From positions 1-64,000 of the forward strand of contig CAWDZA010000021.1 in assembly GCA_963806635.1 (NCBI GenBank): a DNA stretch of 64,000 nucleotides. Direction: 5' to 3'. Below are positions 42,640 through 52,295 of the stretch, piece after piece. This DNA is from CAVVEQ01 sp963806635 (GTDB lineage: Bacteria > Chloroflexota > Anaerolineae > Anaerolineales > Anaerolineaceae). Within the stretch, counting starts at the first letter, position 1; each line of letters opens with the position of its first letter. The position numbers and the translations under genes are program-made. The notes beneath the pieces are model-generated. The model ran no database searches. It was given only the letters and a program-made list of their open reading frames with translations, and was not told the origin of the DNA.

Positions 42640-45330
42640 TCAATCAAATACTTTGAACTCTTTCCCGATTGCCACCGCCTGAGTCCTGCTTTCTACCCCC
42701 AGCTTGCCATAGATATTGCTTATATGCCGCTTTACGGTGGGGATGGAGATCACCAATTGCGCAGCGATATCCTGGTTGGAACAACCTGCTCTGATGAGCT
42801 TTAATACTTCCACTTCACGCGTGGTCAGCGGCTCGATAAGCAGCTGCACGGAAGGTTGTGTCATTTCGGAGATTTTACTTATTTTGAACAGCAATTCGGC
42901 GGCGTAACTGCCCCCAGTTTGACGAGACTTAACCTGGCAAAGCAATCTCGTCATAATTTCACCTTCATCCATAAATATGCGTAAGTATCCCTCCGGCTGG
43001 GCCAAGGCGAGAGCTCTTTCCAAAGCTGACAGGGAGCGGTCGGTTTCTTTCTTGCCCTGTAAAGCGAGCGCCTGGAGGATTAAGATTTCTATGACGTATC
43101 CCATCCCCCCAGCTGACTCTGCCTGTTGAAGCATTCGTTGGGACAACTGGAGGGCAGTCTCATAATTCCTCTGAGTTAGGAGGACTCGAAGCAGGATGAC
43201 ATATTCGGGCAGACGTTGAAATGGAATTCCATCTTCAATCGATAGACCCTTCTTTTGAATGAGTTGAGGCAGTTCTTCAGAATTTCCTTGGGATAGCCAA
43301 AAGCGCGCCAGCTCATATTCTATTTCGATAGATTGCAGCGGAGAATGAGGATGCTCACCGGCTAGATGTTCCGCTTCCCAAAAGGCTGCCTGGGCGGCTT
43401 CCGGATTACCCTGGATTAGCTTTGACCTGGCGAGTATAGCGAAGGCGATGGCTTGCCTATCGATATCCCCCCACTGTCGACAAAGATCAATGCATTGCTG
43501 AAGGTACTGATCCGCCTCGTTCAATTGATTGCGTTCATAGGCCAACCTCCCCAAGCTGGCGTAGAGTTTCCCCGCGAGCGGCGATCTTTGTCCATCAGGA
43601 CGAACTGCCATTTGCAGGGAGCGGGTTAAAGTGTCTATTGCTTTATGGAGCTGACCCTGTTCCACCAAAATATCCGCAAGATTGGAATTGGCGATGATGA
43701 CCATGTGTAAGTTTCCGGCTTCCCGACCGATGCGGATGGCTTCGGTGTAGGCGCGAGTGGCATCTACCAGGTTACCGTTGAGCCAGCTGCTATCCCCCAG
43801 GATCGAAGTCGCCACACTTCGGATACTTTGAGAGATGGAGCTGCAGTCCGGCAACAGGTCCAACGCTTGCCGGGCATATTGCGCAGCTAAAAGAGTGTCC
43901 CCTTGCAAGTTGGCACAATGCGCCCGGGCTGCGGCAATGGTTCCCTGCATCGTCCTCACCTCGACCGTGGGTTCGAGCGGGGCAAGCAGTTCTTCAGGCA
44001 CTCGCAATGTTGGCTCGATGCGATCCAGGTCTCCAGTCAGGGCGAGTGCCCAGGCTTTTTGAATTGCCAACCAGGGGTGGTTTTCTGATTGGAAATCGAT
44101 GGAATCAGCCCAATTCAACAAGGTCGCAACTTCGCCGCTCATCAGCAGGAAACAACCGTTCTGCTCGATGAGTTGTGCGGCTCGATCTTGGTTGCCAGCT
44201 GCGATAGACTGCTGGATGGATTCAGAGATGAACCCGTTTTGCTCGTACCATTGGGATGCGTGGTTGTGCAATTCGGGAATTATTTGAGGATACGAGTGTT
44301 CAAGACGCTTCCGGAGGACGTCTGCAAAAAGATGGTGATAGCGGTACCAATGCCGTTCATTGTCCAGCGGGATGACGAAAAGATTCTTCTCTTCCAAGAC
44401 TTCCAGCAAGGTTTGTCCGTCCATGTTGTTCATCGTATCCGTCTGGACAACCGCATCGCAAAGCGACCCACATAAGCGCTCCAGGATTGAAGTCTGCAGC
44501 AGGAAAGTACTGATATTTTTCGGTTGAAGCTTGAGCACTTCATCAACCAGGTAGTCCATCACATAGTGATGGCTACCCGTGAAAGCTGAAATGAATGCGT
44601 GGATGTCTTCACTACTTTGCATCGAAACCGCTGCCAATTGCAGTCCGGCGATCCAACCTTCCGTCCGCGTCCCCAACGCGGAGATATCGTTTGCAGAAAG
44701 AGTCAAACCCATCCCTTCGTTCAGAAATGCGGCAATCTCGTCTTGTAAAAAGCGCAGTTGTTCTGCCCGGATATCCAGGAGCTGGTTGCGAACCCGTAGG
44801 CGGGAAAGAGGGAGAGGGGGATCAGTTCGGGTAAGGATAGTCAGGTGCATCCGCGGAGGCAGATGATCAATCAGATATGCAAGAATATTTATTACAGCTT
44901 CAGAGTGAAGAGTGTGGAAATCGTCCAGAACAAGAACAAGAGGATCTGACGATGAGGCAAGTTCATTAACCAGAAGGTTGATAATATTTTCGTAATTAGC
45001 TGGCTGGATACCGTGGAGAATGCCCTCAAATTCATCCTCAAGGCTTGAAACAAATGGTGAGAGAGCGGCATGAAGGTATTGTAAAAATCGGATCGGATCA
45101 TTATCCCCGTCATCCAGGGAAATCCATGCCGATGAGATTTTCTTATCAGTCAGCCACCGGCTGACCAAGGTGGTTTTTCCATAACCAGCTGGAGCGGATA
45201 CCAAGATGAGCGCGCGGTCTAAACCTGTATCGATAAGGTCGGAAAGACGGGGGCGGTCGATTTGTATGGGGCGAGTCGGAGGAATGAAAAGTTTTGTCCG
45301 AAGCAATTGTTTGTTTTGCTCCATCACCAT
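42640..45330 (-). CDS. MalT-type ATP-dependent LuxR-family transcriptional activator
   Basis: 896 residues. The N-terminal STAND/NTPase has Walker A SAPAGYGKTTLV (~45-56), Walker B LVLVLDDFH (~133-141) and a sensor-like LTILTRTDPPLPLSRLRVR (~160-178). The middle (~400-800) is a series of TPR-like helical hairpins (LANLQGDTLLAAQYARQALDL, YASLGRLAYERNQLNEADQYLQQC). The C-terminus (~832-896) is a LuxR helix-turn-helix: LTTREVEVLKLIRAGCSNQDIAAQLVISIPTVKRHISNIYGKLGV. The domain order matches MalT, an inducer- and ATP-dependent activator. A ligand is not evident. It has its own terminator, and the downstream small genes on the same strand are plausible targets. GGGAGA precedes the ATG. Confidence 0.92.
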   Translation of the reverse strand: MVMEQNKQLLRTKLFIPPTRPIQIDRPRLSDLIDTGLDRALILVSAPAGYGKTTLVSRWLTDKKISSAWISLDDGDNDPIRFLQYLHAALSPFVSSLEDEFEGILHGIQPANYENIINLLVNELASSSDPLVLVLDDFHTLHSEAVINILAYLIDHLPPRMHLTILTRTDPPLPLSRLRVRNQLLDIRAEQLRFLQDEIAAFLNEGMGLTLSANDISALGTRTEGWIAGLQLAAVSMQSSEDIHAFISAFTGSHHYVMDYLVDEVLKLQPKNISTFLLQTSILERLCGSLCDAVVQTDTMNNMDGQTLLEVLEEKNLFVIPLDNERHWYRYHHLFADVLRKRLEHSYPQIIPELHNHASQWYEQNGFISESIQQSIAAGNQDRAAQLIEQNGCFLLMSGEVATLLNWADSIDFQSENHPWLAIQKAWALALTGDLDRIEPTLRVPEELLAPLEPTVEVRTMQGTIAAARAHCANLQGDTLLAAQYARQALDLLPDCSSISQSIRSVATSILGDSSWLNGNLVDATRAYTEAIRIGREAGNLHMVIIANSNLADILVEQGQLHKAIDTLTRSLQMAVRPDGQRSPLAGKLYASLGRLAYERNQLNEADQYLQQCIDLCRQWGDIDRQAIAFAILARSKLIQGNPEAAQAAFWEAEHLAGEHPHSPLQSIEIEYELARFWLSQGNSEELPQLIQKKGLSIEDGIPFQRLPEYVILLRVLLTQRNYETALQLSQRMLQQAESAGGMGYVIEILILQALALQGKKETDRSLSALERALALAQPEGYLRIFMDEGEIMTRLLCQVKSRQTGGSYAAELLFKISKISEMTQPSVQLLIEPLTTREVEVLKLIRAGCSNQDIAAQLVISIPTVKRHISNIYGKLGVESRTQAVAIGKEFKVFD

Positions 45331-45556
45331 TGTGTTCGTTCTCCCTTTCCCCCGAATTCACGCTTGTATCAGGTTTTGACACTCTTACTCCTGACGGCCA
45401 ATCGAACTACACGGTCAGATTAGGTAAACAATATTATTAAAAATAAGACAATATTCACAAGTCTGGATGGTGCTTACCGAATTCATTGTACAAGAATGGC
45501 AATGGACATACAAGCAAATGAATTAGCCGAAGATTATTCGGGGTGGCAGAACCTAC

Positions 45557-45765
45557 AGGCTGCCTTCCTTCCCTTCACGGCTGGCATAGTTGTGGTGCAG
45601 ATTGGATAAAAAGCGGTGGAAAATATAAACGGTATAGACACACTTTCGGACATATTTACGATAAGGACAAATTGTGAGAGGCCCGGATTTTCCTCGTAAG
45701 AAGTTGGTTCTAAGTTCCCCGCAAGCGGTCGCACAGGTCGCGGAAGTCCCTGGAGAATCATCTAT
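45557..45765 (+). repeat. Dispersed repeat, copy 3 of 3
   Basis: Shares TGCCTTCCTTCCCTTCAC with copy 1 and the GTTGTGGTGCAGAT, AAAAGCGGTGGAAAATATA, GTATAGACACACTT, GGACAAATTGTGAGAG, CCCGGATTTTCCTC, AAGTTGGTT and AAGTCCCTGGAGAATCATC blocks. Like copy 2 it has an insert (CCCCGCAAGCGG and following, ~27 bases) in the tRNA-like T-arm region. To its right, sequence composition turns visibly richer in G+C. The flanks 45331-45556 and 45766-45974 hold no recognisable gene. Confidence 0.75.
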
Positions 45766-45974
45766 TTATTGAAAGACAACATAAGTACATGAGGGGATTC
45801 AGGATGAGTCGTTGATTTGCAGAAAATGAAAATGGCGGGGCTATGAGGCAGGTGAGCGTATCTACCCCTTTCTTTACAGACTGACCGGACCTACTTTTAT
45901 TTATCTCACCATCTCCACCAAAATGATTAACTTCATATATAATTTTGATAGGTCTATATTATTAAAGAACCAAA

Positions 45975-46946
45975 ATGCCGAAATCCCAATCGCTCCGCCA
46001 TGCAGACATCGTCGTTGTGATCCCTTGCTACAACGAGATCGCCACCATCGCCAAAGTGGTGGGCGATTTTCACCGCGAGCTACCCGCCGCGCGGATTATC
46101 GTCTTCGACAACAACTCCACCGATGGCAGCGCTAAGGCCGCCCTTGTCGCCGGCGCGGAGGTCATCCCCGAAAAACGGCAGGGCAAGGGTTTCGTTGTCA
46201 GCGCCATTTTCCAAAAGGTGAAGGCGGATTTCTACATCATGGTGGATGGCGATGACACCTACCCTGCCGAATCCGTGCACGGTCTGCTTGCACCTGTGCT
46301 CAGCGGCCAGGCAGATATGGCGGTGGGGCAGCGCCTTTCGGACTACACCGACGCCGCCTTTCGCCCCATGCACGTCCGTGGCAACCAGGTGATCTGCTCG
46401 CTCATCAATGCCATCTTCAATTCAAACCTGCAAGATCCCATGTCCGGCTACCGCGTTTTCAACCGCTCTGTTGCCCTCGAGATCCCCATCGTAGCTGCCG
46501 GTTTCGACGTGGAAACCGAGATGACCCTGCAGATGCTCTACCGCCATTTCAAGATCGTGGAGATCGAGGTGCCCTACCGCGCACGTCCAAAAGGCAGCAC
46601 CTCCAAACTGCATACCTACCGGGATGGCACCCGCGTGGTTTTCAAGATCTTCACCCTGGTTCAATCCTACAAACCGCTCACTTTTTATGGGGGTATTGGA
46701 CTGTTCCTGCTGGCATGCGGCCTTATCGCCGGGATTTTCGTCATCCAGGACTACATCACCTATCAATACATCTACCGGGTGCCGCTGGCCATCCTGGCCA
46801 CCGGGCTGGTGATGATCGGTGTTCTCTCCGGTTTCGCTGGCATCATCCTTACCCGCATCAATTTCCGCCTGCTGGAAATCTCCAGCATCCAGGCCAAGAC
46901 GCTGCATTTGCTGGATGAGCAGGAACGCAAATCCGAAAAACTTTGA
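45975..46946 (+). CDS. Family 2 glycosyltransferase (DPM1/DolP-mannosyltransferase-like) with membrane tail
   Basis: 323 residues. GT-A core: VVVIPCYNEIATIAKVV, IIVFDNNSTDGSAKAA, the metal-binding MVDGDDTYPAESV (D-x-D), and DPMSGYRVFNRSVALEIP, then GFDVETEMTLQMLY and YRARPKGSTSKLHTYRDG, typical of polyprenyl-phosphate sugar transferases. Two hydrophobic segments (~235-260 and ~268-292) anchor the C-terminus. It probably loads a sugar onto a lipid carrier or cell-surface polymer. It is convergent with the gatZ gene, 12 bases away. Confidence 0.9.
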   Translation: MPKSQSLRHADIVVVIPCYNEIATIAKVVGDFHRELPAARIIVFDNNSTDGSAKAALVAGAEVIPEKRQGKGFVVSAIFQKVKADFYIMVDGDDTYPAESVHGLLAPVLSGQADMAVGQRLSDYTDAAFRPMHVRGNQVICSLINAIFNSNLQDPMSGYRVFNRSVALEIPIVAAGFDVETEMTLQMLYRHFKIVEIEVPYRARPKGSTSKLHTYRDGTRVVFKIFTLVQSYKPLTFYGGIGLFLLACGLIAGIFVIQDYITYQYIYRVPLAILATGLVMIGVLSGFAGIILTRINFRLLEISSIQAKTLHLLDEQERKSEKL

Positions 46947-46958
46947 ACCCGGTGGGGG

Positions 46959-48218
46959 TTAGCCGCAAGCCTGGTAATATGCTTCCAACACCAGGCGAAT
47001 CTTCTCCCGGATAAATATCCCGGCGGAATGCTGCTTCTGCTCTGACCAGGTTCCGATCTCAATATCGGGCAGGTACTGGCTTGCCAGCGAGGGTGGGATT
47101 TCCCTGCCCGCCCAGTTGTTCATCAGCCTGGTCACCGCCTGCTTAACAAGCGGAAAATTCCAGTAATATCGGATGCGATCGCTCAGGCTGTACTTCCGCT
47201 GGAAAGCCACTTCCCCCATGCTGCCCTGGTAGTATCCCTGCCAGTACTTTGGCTCCTGCAGCATCGTCTCCTCAATAACCTGGATGAGGTTCGAGCGCTC
47301 CCCTTCATTAAAGAGTTCTGCCTCCATCATCGCCAGGGCAAAGATCGCCTCACGGTAGGCGAAGGTCAACGCCGGCCCCACCTTGAGGATGGCAAAGTGA
47401 TCCCGGACGAGATCCTTAAGCGTCAGCGGCTTCTGGTAATCGGTGGAATGCGCTTCGTAGATCACCGGCTGCGATTCAGAAAAGATCGCCAGCCCGGTGG
47501 CCTTTTCCGGATCATAATCCAGCACAAAATCGCTGCCAAATTCCACCCCGGGTTGCACCACCAGGGCGATCACCTTCTCCCAGGCCTTTCCGTAGCCGAT
47601 CTTTTGCAAGGCGATTTGGGTGGAATCCAGCGTTTCGCGCGCGCTGGATGGCAGCGTCACCTGCACGCCACTTTCATGCTCGTGCGCTCCACCTGGAATG
47701 GGCACCTCGCTGCCGATCACATACCGCAGGTTGGAAGAATCTTTCACCGTTTTTTCAGCCGCCCGGATCAGCATCGCGGTGCGTTTCGCGGAAACTTCCA
47801 CCTCCAGAGGTTTCCCCGGATCATCCCCCCCCAGCCTCATGCTGCAATCGATATGCAGCTTGGTGAACCCCGCCTTTGTGTAGGATTTAACCAGATCGAC
47901 CGCATTCGCCATCGCCTCCCGTTCAGGTAGACCTTGCCAGGGCGAGGGACCAAGGTGGTCGCCGCCCAGGATAAGCTCATCCACGGGGAATCTAGCATCC
48001 TCCGCTTTTTGTTGGACAAAATGGTGAAAATCCGCCGGGGTCATGCCGGTATAGCCCCCGAACTGGTTCACCTGGTTACAGGTCGCTTCGATCAGCACCG
48101 GGCGGAATTCTTGCAAGGCGCAATCCAGCACAGCCGGGTGCGCCGAGCAGATCGAGGGGATTCCGCGCGGCTCGCCCCGTTTCTGGGCGCGCAGGATCTC
48201 ATCCAGTAAATGGGACAT
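46959..48218 (-). CDS. gatZ: D-tagatose-1,6-bisphosphate aldolase, non-catalytic subunit (GatZ/KbaZ family)
   Basis: 419 residues of the GatZ/KbaZ family. GIPSICSAHPAVLDCAL at the start, LIEATCNQVNQFGGYTGMTPADF, LILGGDHLGPSPWQGLP, KLHIDCSMRLGGDDPGKPL, then VYEAHSTDYQ-type QPVIYEAHSTDYQ and FAILKVGPALTFAYREAIFAL. In enterobacteria this chain stabilises the class II aldolase GatY/KbaY; some lone homologues may act by themselves. No catalytic partner is in the window. The start lies inside the end of the PfkB gene (20-base overlap), so a phosphorylation-aldol pathway for tagatose-like sugars is likely. Confidence 0.88.
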   Translation of the reverse strand: MSHLLDEILRAQKRGEPRGIPSICSAHPAVLDCALQEFRPVLIEATCNQVNQFGGYTGMTPADFHHFVQQKAEDARFPVDELILGGDHLGPSPWQGLPEREAMANAVDLVKSYTKAGFTKLHIDCSMRLGGDDPGKPLEVEVSAKRTAMLIRAAEKTVKDSSNLRYVIGSEVPIPGGAHEHESGVQVTLPSSARETLDSTQIALQKIGYGKAWEKVIALVVQPGVEFGSDFVLDYDPEKATGLAIFSESQPVIYEAHSTDYQKPLTLKDLVRDHFAILKVGPALTFAYREAIFALAMMEAELFNEGERSNLIQVIEETMLQEPKYWQGYYQGSMGEVAFQRKYSLSDRIRYYWNFPLVKQAVTRLMNNWAGREIPPSLASQYLPDIEIGTWSEQKQHSAGIFIREKIRLVLEAYYQACG

Positions 48219-49131
48219 ACCCGAGCGCTTCCTCCAGCGTCGGCTGGGCAGTCACACCACCCGCGGCGCGGGTGGAAAGCGATCCGCAAACGGTAGCCAG
48301 GGCAAGGGATTTTTTTAATCCCCAGCCATTCAGATGACCATAGAGAAATCCCGCGTCAAAGCTATCCCCTGCCCCCACAGTATCCACAACTTCCACTTTC
48401 AACCCCGGCACTTCAATATCGGTCGTCCCCTTACTTAAACAAGCCCCATTTGCACCGCATTTCACCACAGCCAGATCGGTCTTTTTATTCAACAGCAACA
48501 TCGCTTGCTGCAGGGTTTTTGCCTTTGTAATACTCACGGCTTCATTTTCGTTGGGGAGGAATATATCCACTTTCCTCAGCAGGGTATCGAATCCTTCCCA
48601 GCGCTCCGCCGGGTCCCAGTTCGGATCCAGCGAAGTGGTCATGCCGTGGTCACGCGCCTCCTCAAATAAAGCCGCCAACCCGGTTTGAAGCCCGGTTTGA
48701 AGAAAATAGCTGGCAACGTGCAGGTGTCTCGCCCGTTTTAGCAGGCTCCTGGGAATATCTTCTGTTGTCAGTGCGGGGATCAATCCCGGGAAGGTGAGGA
48801 TGGCGCGGTCGCTACCCCGGGCGAGGATCACGCTCATGCCCGTCTGTCCGCCTTCGCGGATGATCACCGGCGAGATATCCACTCCCCGCGCGGACATCGC
48901 GTCCAGCATGAATTTGCCGAAGAGATCCTCCCCACAGACACCGATGAAAGCAACTTTCAACCCCAGTCTGGCTGCCCCGCAGGCGAAGATGGCCGAGGAG
49001 GATCCCACCGTCAGGTCGGCGGAATCGACCAGCTTTTCCACCTGTTCAAACTCAGGAAGGATATTTCCCCGCAGCACCAGGTCTGGGTTGATCTCACCGG
49101 CGACCAAAATATCGAATTCCCGCTCGGGCAT
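48199..49131 (-). CDS. PfkB-family carbohydrate kinase (tagatose/ribokinase type)
   Basis: About 310 residues. ILVAGEINPDLVLRG at the start, VGSSSAIFACGAARLG (GG-type substrate lid), LDPNWDPAERW, LPNENEAVSITK (N-x-x-E), and VVDTVGAGDSFDAGFLYG, the C-terminal PfkB signature with catalytic Asp. The ATG at 49131 is taken because it starts the family core; translation from further upstream would overlap the GH4 gene. Given GatZ immediately downstream, tagatose-6-phosphate or a related ketose (phosphate) is a likely substrate. Overlaps gatZ by 20 bases. Confidence 0.85.
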   Translation of the reverse strand: MPEREFDILVAGEINPDLVLRGNILPEFEQVEKLVDSADLTVGSSSAIFACGAARLGLKVAFIGVCGEDLFGKFMLDAMSARGVDISPVIIREGGQTGMSVILARGSDRAILTFPGLIPALTTEDIPRSLLKRARHLHVASYFLQTGLQTGLAALFEEARDHGMTTSLDPNWDPAERWEGFDTLLRKVDIFLPNENEAVSITKAKTLQQAMLLLNKKTDLAVVKCGANGACLSKGTTDIEVPGLKVEVVDTVGAGDSFDAGFLYGHLNGWGLKKSLALATVCGSLSTRAAGGVTAQPTLEEALGYVPFTG

Positions 49132-49156
49132 TATCTGTTCAGTTCCCGGCTTACGC

Positions 49157-50489
49157 CTAAACCTTGTGAACTTTGAACTCCGGCAAGTACTGCTGGTGGC
49201 AGGCAAAAAGCTCGTTGGTCATTTCGCGGATCTCTGCCAGCGAGAGCACCGCCGCCGAGAGCGGGTCCATGCAGATGGCGTGATAGATCGCCATCGGGTC
49301 GCCTGTCAGCGCTCCCTGGATTGCCAGCTCTTCAATCCCGCTCGAAAGCCCTGCCAGCAGCGCGCACTGCGCTGGCAAAGAACCTACGTGCATGGGATGA
49401 ATGCCGCTGCGGTCGGCCAGCACCGGCACTTCCACGCAAGCTCCCTGGGGCAGGTTGGTGACCAGCTGTGTGTTTGGCACGTTCCCGTTGAATTTGAACG
49501 CTTCGCCGCCCTTCAACGCATTGATGATATATGCTGCGTACTCCTCGCCGCGGTCAAGGTCGGTTCCATACACTTCCTTGGCAAGCTCCACGCGCACGTC
49601 GTCCCGCCAGCTTGTCTCTGTCTTCTGGTATTCCCTTAGGATATAGGCGTACTCCCCCGGGTTCCAGCCGGTTCCATGCGTACAATATTTTTCGATCAGG
49701 TCGGGACGTTTGCGGAACCACCAGTTGTATTCCGAATTGTGCCCGCTGGATTCGGTCACGTAATATCCCAGCGCCAAATACATCTCGTTCCGCACCAGCT
49801 CCTCGTTGTAGACCTCCGCGTTTTCTGTCACCGCCTTGTGGATGCGTGGATAAGCATCCACGCCATTCTACTTCGAATTTCAGGTACAACGCCTGGTGGT
49901 TGATCCCCGCGCACAGGTAATCGATCTTTTCGTAGTCCGCCTCGATCCAATATGCCAGCATCATCGCCGTGCCCTGCACCGAGTGGCACAGCCCGGTGAC
50001 AGGGATAAATGTCTGTCGCTGCAGCGCCCCGCACAGCATCGCCATCGGGTTGGTATAGTTGAGCAGCGTCGCCCCGGGGCAGTAGCGCTCCATATCGCGG
50101 ACGATGTCCATCATCGGCGGGAGGGTGCGCAGGAATCGGAAGATGCCGCTGGGTCCGCGCGTATCGCCCACGTTGATATCCACTCCGTATTTCTTGGGGA
50201 TCTCGATATCGTGCCGCCAGACTTCGGTGCTGCCGGCCAGGATGGTGGTCAGCACCACGTCCGCATCCCTCAGCGCTTCCACTCGGTCCAGCGTGGCGCT
50301 CACCGTTGCGGGATATTTTCCGGCTTCGATCAATTTTTGCACCGATTTGAGCGCATAATCCAACCGCTCCGCATCGATATCCATCAACGCGATGTGGGAA
50401 TCCGCAAGCAGCGGGAAGGTGAGGATATCCCGCACCAATCCCTGGGTAAACCCCAGGCTGCCTGCTCCGATAAACGCGATTTTTGTCAT
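49157..50489 (-). CDS. Family 4 glycoside hydrolase (alpha-galactosidase/6-phospho-glycosidase type), frameshifted
   Basis: GH4 enzymes use NAD+ and Mn2+ and cleave alpha- or beta-glycosides by a redox mechanism. N-terminal Rossmann IAFIGAGSLGFTQGLVRDIL, ALMDIDAERL, LNYTNPMAMLCGAL, the metal Cys in VTGLCHSVQGT and INHQALYLKFE. The frame breaks near 49861-49865: after EVEW the next frame reads DAYPRIHKAV, then NSEYNWWFRKRPDLIEKY and the family C-terminus (GACVEVPVLADRSGIHPMHVG). Joined length is about 440 residues, normal for GH4. The MelA-like C-terminal half and the operon (GatZ, PfkB, SIS) suggest an alpha-galactosidase. It is preceded by the permease genes. Confidence 0.85.
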
Positions 50490-50543
50490 GGATCGACTCC
50501 TTATTGAAAATTATCAGCCGTAATTATTTTAATGCGATTTTTT

Positions 50544-51386
50544 TTAGCGCTTAACCCCGCTGAGGGAAATGCCTTCAATGAATTGCTTCTGCGCGATGAA
50601 AAAGACGATGATCAACGGGAGGATACTGATCAGTGCTCCTGCCATCAGGACGGTGAACTTCCCTCCCGTTGTGAGCTGTTGCTGGAAGAACGCCAACCCG
50701 ACCGTCAGGGTGGTATTGGGCACCGCTGGCATATACACCAGCGGGTGAAGCAGATCATTCCAGGCTCCCTGAAAAGTGAAGATCGCCAGGGCAGCCAGAG
50801 CCGGTTTTGCCAGCGGCATATAGAGTTTCCAGTAGATCTGAAAGAGCGAAGCCCCATCCATGCGGGCAGCATCCACAAAATCCTTTGGAATGGTCAGGAA
50901 ATATTGCCGCATGAGGAAGATGCCGAATGCGCCGCCCAGGAAGGCAGGCAGCCAGAGTGGAATGCTGGTGCCAATGACCCCCATGAATTTGAATACGATG
51001 AAATTCGGGATGAGTGTCACCTGGGCAGGGATCATCAGGGTGATCAGCAAGATCACAAATAGGGCATCCCTTCCTTTGAAGCGCACCACCGCGAAACAAA
51101 ACGCAGCCATGGAACAGGTGAATAAAGTCCCTGCGGTGATAAGCAGGGAAATATATACGCTGTTGAAGAAAAGCAGTGGGAAATTTATATCCACCCCGAA
51201 GAGGTCTCTGAAGTTTTGTAAAGTCCAGGTTGGCGGGAGGAGGGTGCGGGTGAATTGGTCGGCGGGCAGCTTGAACGCCGTAGAGACCATCCAAAGGAAC
51301 GGTCCCAGCATGATCACCGACCCGAGGATGAGCAGGATATAAGTCACGGTATCCCAGAAAGCTTTTTGTTGTTTTCTATTCACCAC
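50544..51386 (-). CDS. Carbohydrate ABC transporter permease (MalG type)
   Basis: 280 residues, six hydrophobic segments. The ATPase-contact EAA loop reads VDAARMDGASLFQIYWKLYMPLAKPALAAL (about residue 180), and GAFGIFLMRQYFLTIP just before it is typical of MalG-like permeases. The N-terminus WDTVTYILLILGSVIMLGPFLWMVSTAFK gives the first membrane helix. It forms the channel with the next-upstream permease. No ATPase gene is in the operon; such CUT1 systems often share a distant MsmK-type ATPase. Confidence 0.9.
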   Translation of the reverse strand: MVNRKQQKAFWDTVTYILLILGSVIMLGPFLWMVSTAFKLPADQFTRTLLPPTWTLQNFRDLFGVDINFPLLFFNSVYISLLITAGTLFTCSMAAFCFAVVRFKGRDALFVILLITLMIPAQVTLIPNFIVFKFMGVIGTSIPLWLPAFLGGAFGIFLMRQYFLTIPKDFVDAARMDGASLFQIYWKLYMPLAKPALAALAIFTFQGAWNDLLHPLVYMPAVPNTTLTVGLAFFQQQLTTGGKFTVLMAGALISILPLIIVFFIAQKQFIEGISLSGVKR

Positions 51387-51392
51387 TCCACC

Positions 51393-52280
51393 TCAATCAT
51401 AGACCACATAGCGTCTCTCCATCCAGAGATAGATACCCATCAAAATAATGACAAATAATGCCAGTTCGATCGCCTGGGCACTTGCGCCGCCATAATTGAA
51501 AAAAGACCACGCGTTCCGGTAGATGGAATAGACCACCACCGGGAATGAGCTATCCCCATGCCCCCGCCTGGTAAGCATATAAATGTAATCGTATGCCTGA
51601 AAGGCATTGATGGTGACGATCAGGGTCATGAAGAAAATGCTTGGCGTAACAAGCGGTAAGGTGATCTTGAAGAACTTGGATCCTCCGCCCGCGCCATCCA
51701 GCTCGGAAGCTTCGTAATACTCTCTGGGCACCGCGGTTAGACCAGCCAGGAAGATGATCATCCCCTCACCGATGGCTCCCCAAACATTGACGATGATTAG
51801 CGCGATCAGGACCTTGTCAGTACATAACCAGCATACCGGCTGCCCGCCCAATTTTTCAATGATGAAATTGAGGATCCCTGTATCCTTGCCGTAGATCATG
51901 TTCCAGACTAGCGCGGTCGCCACAGCCGAAGTGACCACCGGGAGAAAATAGATCGTCCGGAAGATGGTCACCCCGCGAATCTTGCGGTTTAGCAGCACCG
52001 CCACGAACATTGAAATAACGACAACCGCTGGAACATAAAGCAGACTGAACTTGAAGGTATTGGTCAGCGCCTCCCAAAGTTTTTCATCATTGAACAGGGC
52101 GATATAGTTATCAAAATTCGCCCAACGCGGCGGGGTCAACAGATCCCAATGCGTGAAGCTGAGCACGACTGTGGCCAGGATGGACCCGAGCACACCGAAG
52201 AGAAGACCGATGAGCGTTGGCGCGAGCATCAACCAGAGGGTGATCTTTTCCCTGCCGAGTGGTTTAAATCCAGTATGCAT
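51393..52280 (-). CDS. Carbohydrate ABC transporter permease (MalF type)
   Basis: 295 residues, six hydrophobic segments. EAA loop: EYYEASELDGAGGGSKFFKITLPLVTPSIFF (about residue 185). REKITLWLMLAPTLIGLLFGVLGSI at the start and FRTIYFLPVVTSAVATALVWNMIYG in the middle are usual for MalF/UgpA-type permeases. It pairs with the MalG-type gene six bases downstream. A 28-bp perfect palindrome separates it from the binding-protein gene upstream. Confidence 0.9.
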   Translation of the reverse strand: MHTGFKPLGREKITLWLMLAPTLIGLLFGVLGSILATVVLSFTHWDLLTPPRWANFDNYIALFNDEKLWEALTNTFKFSLLYVPAVVVISMFVAVLLNRKIRGVTIFRTIYFLPVVTSAVATALVWNMIYGKDTGILNFIIEKLGGQPVCWLCTDKVLIALIIVNVWGAIGEGMIIFLAGLTAVPREYYEASELDGAGGGSKFFKITLPLVTPSIFFMTLIVTINAFQAYDYIYMLTRRGHGDSSFPVVVYSIYRNAWSFFNYGGASAQAIELALFVIILMGIYLWMERRYVVYD

Positions 52281-52295
52281 GGTTTGTCAGCCTAA

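Noticed and set aside
32561..45761. Similar short minus-strand frames (70-75 codons) in repeat copies 2 and 3
   Set aside because: Copy 1 does not keep the frame and changes are not concentrated at third codon positions; the similarity follows from the DNA repeat.
49157..50489. Two separate GH4 genes
   Set aside because: The two frames encode complementary halves of one GH4 protein, with NAD/metal sites in the first and the C-terminal part in the second; one frameshifted gene is simpler.
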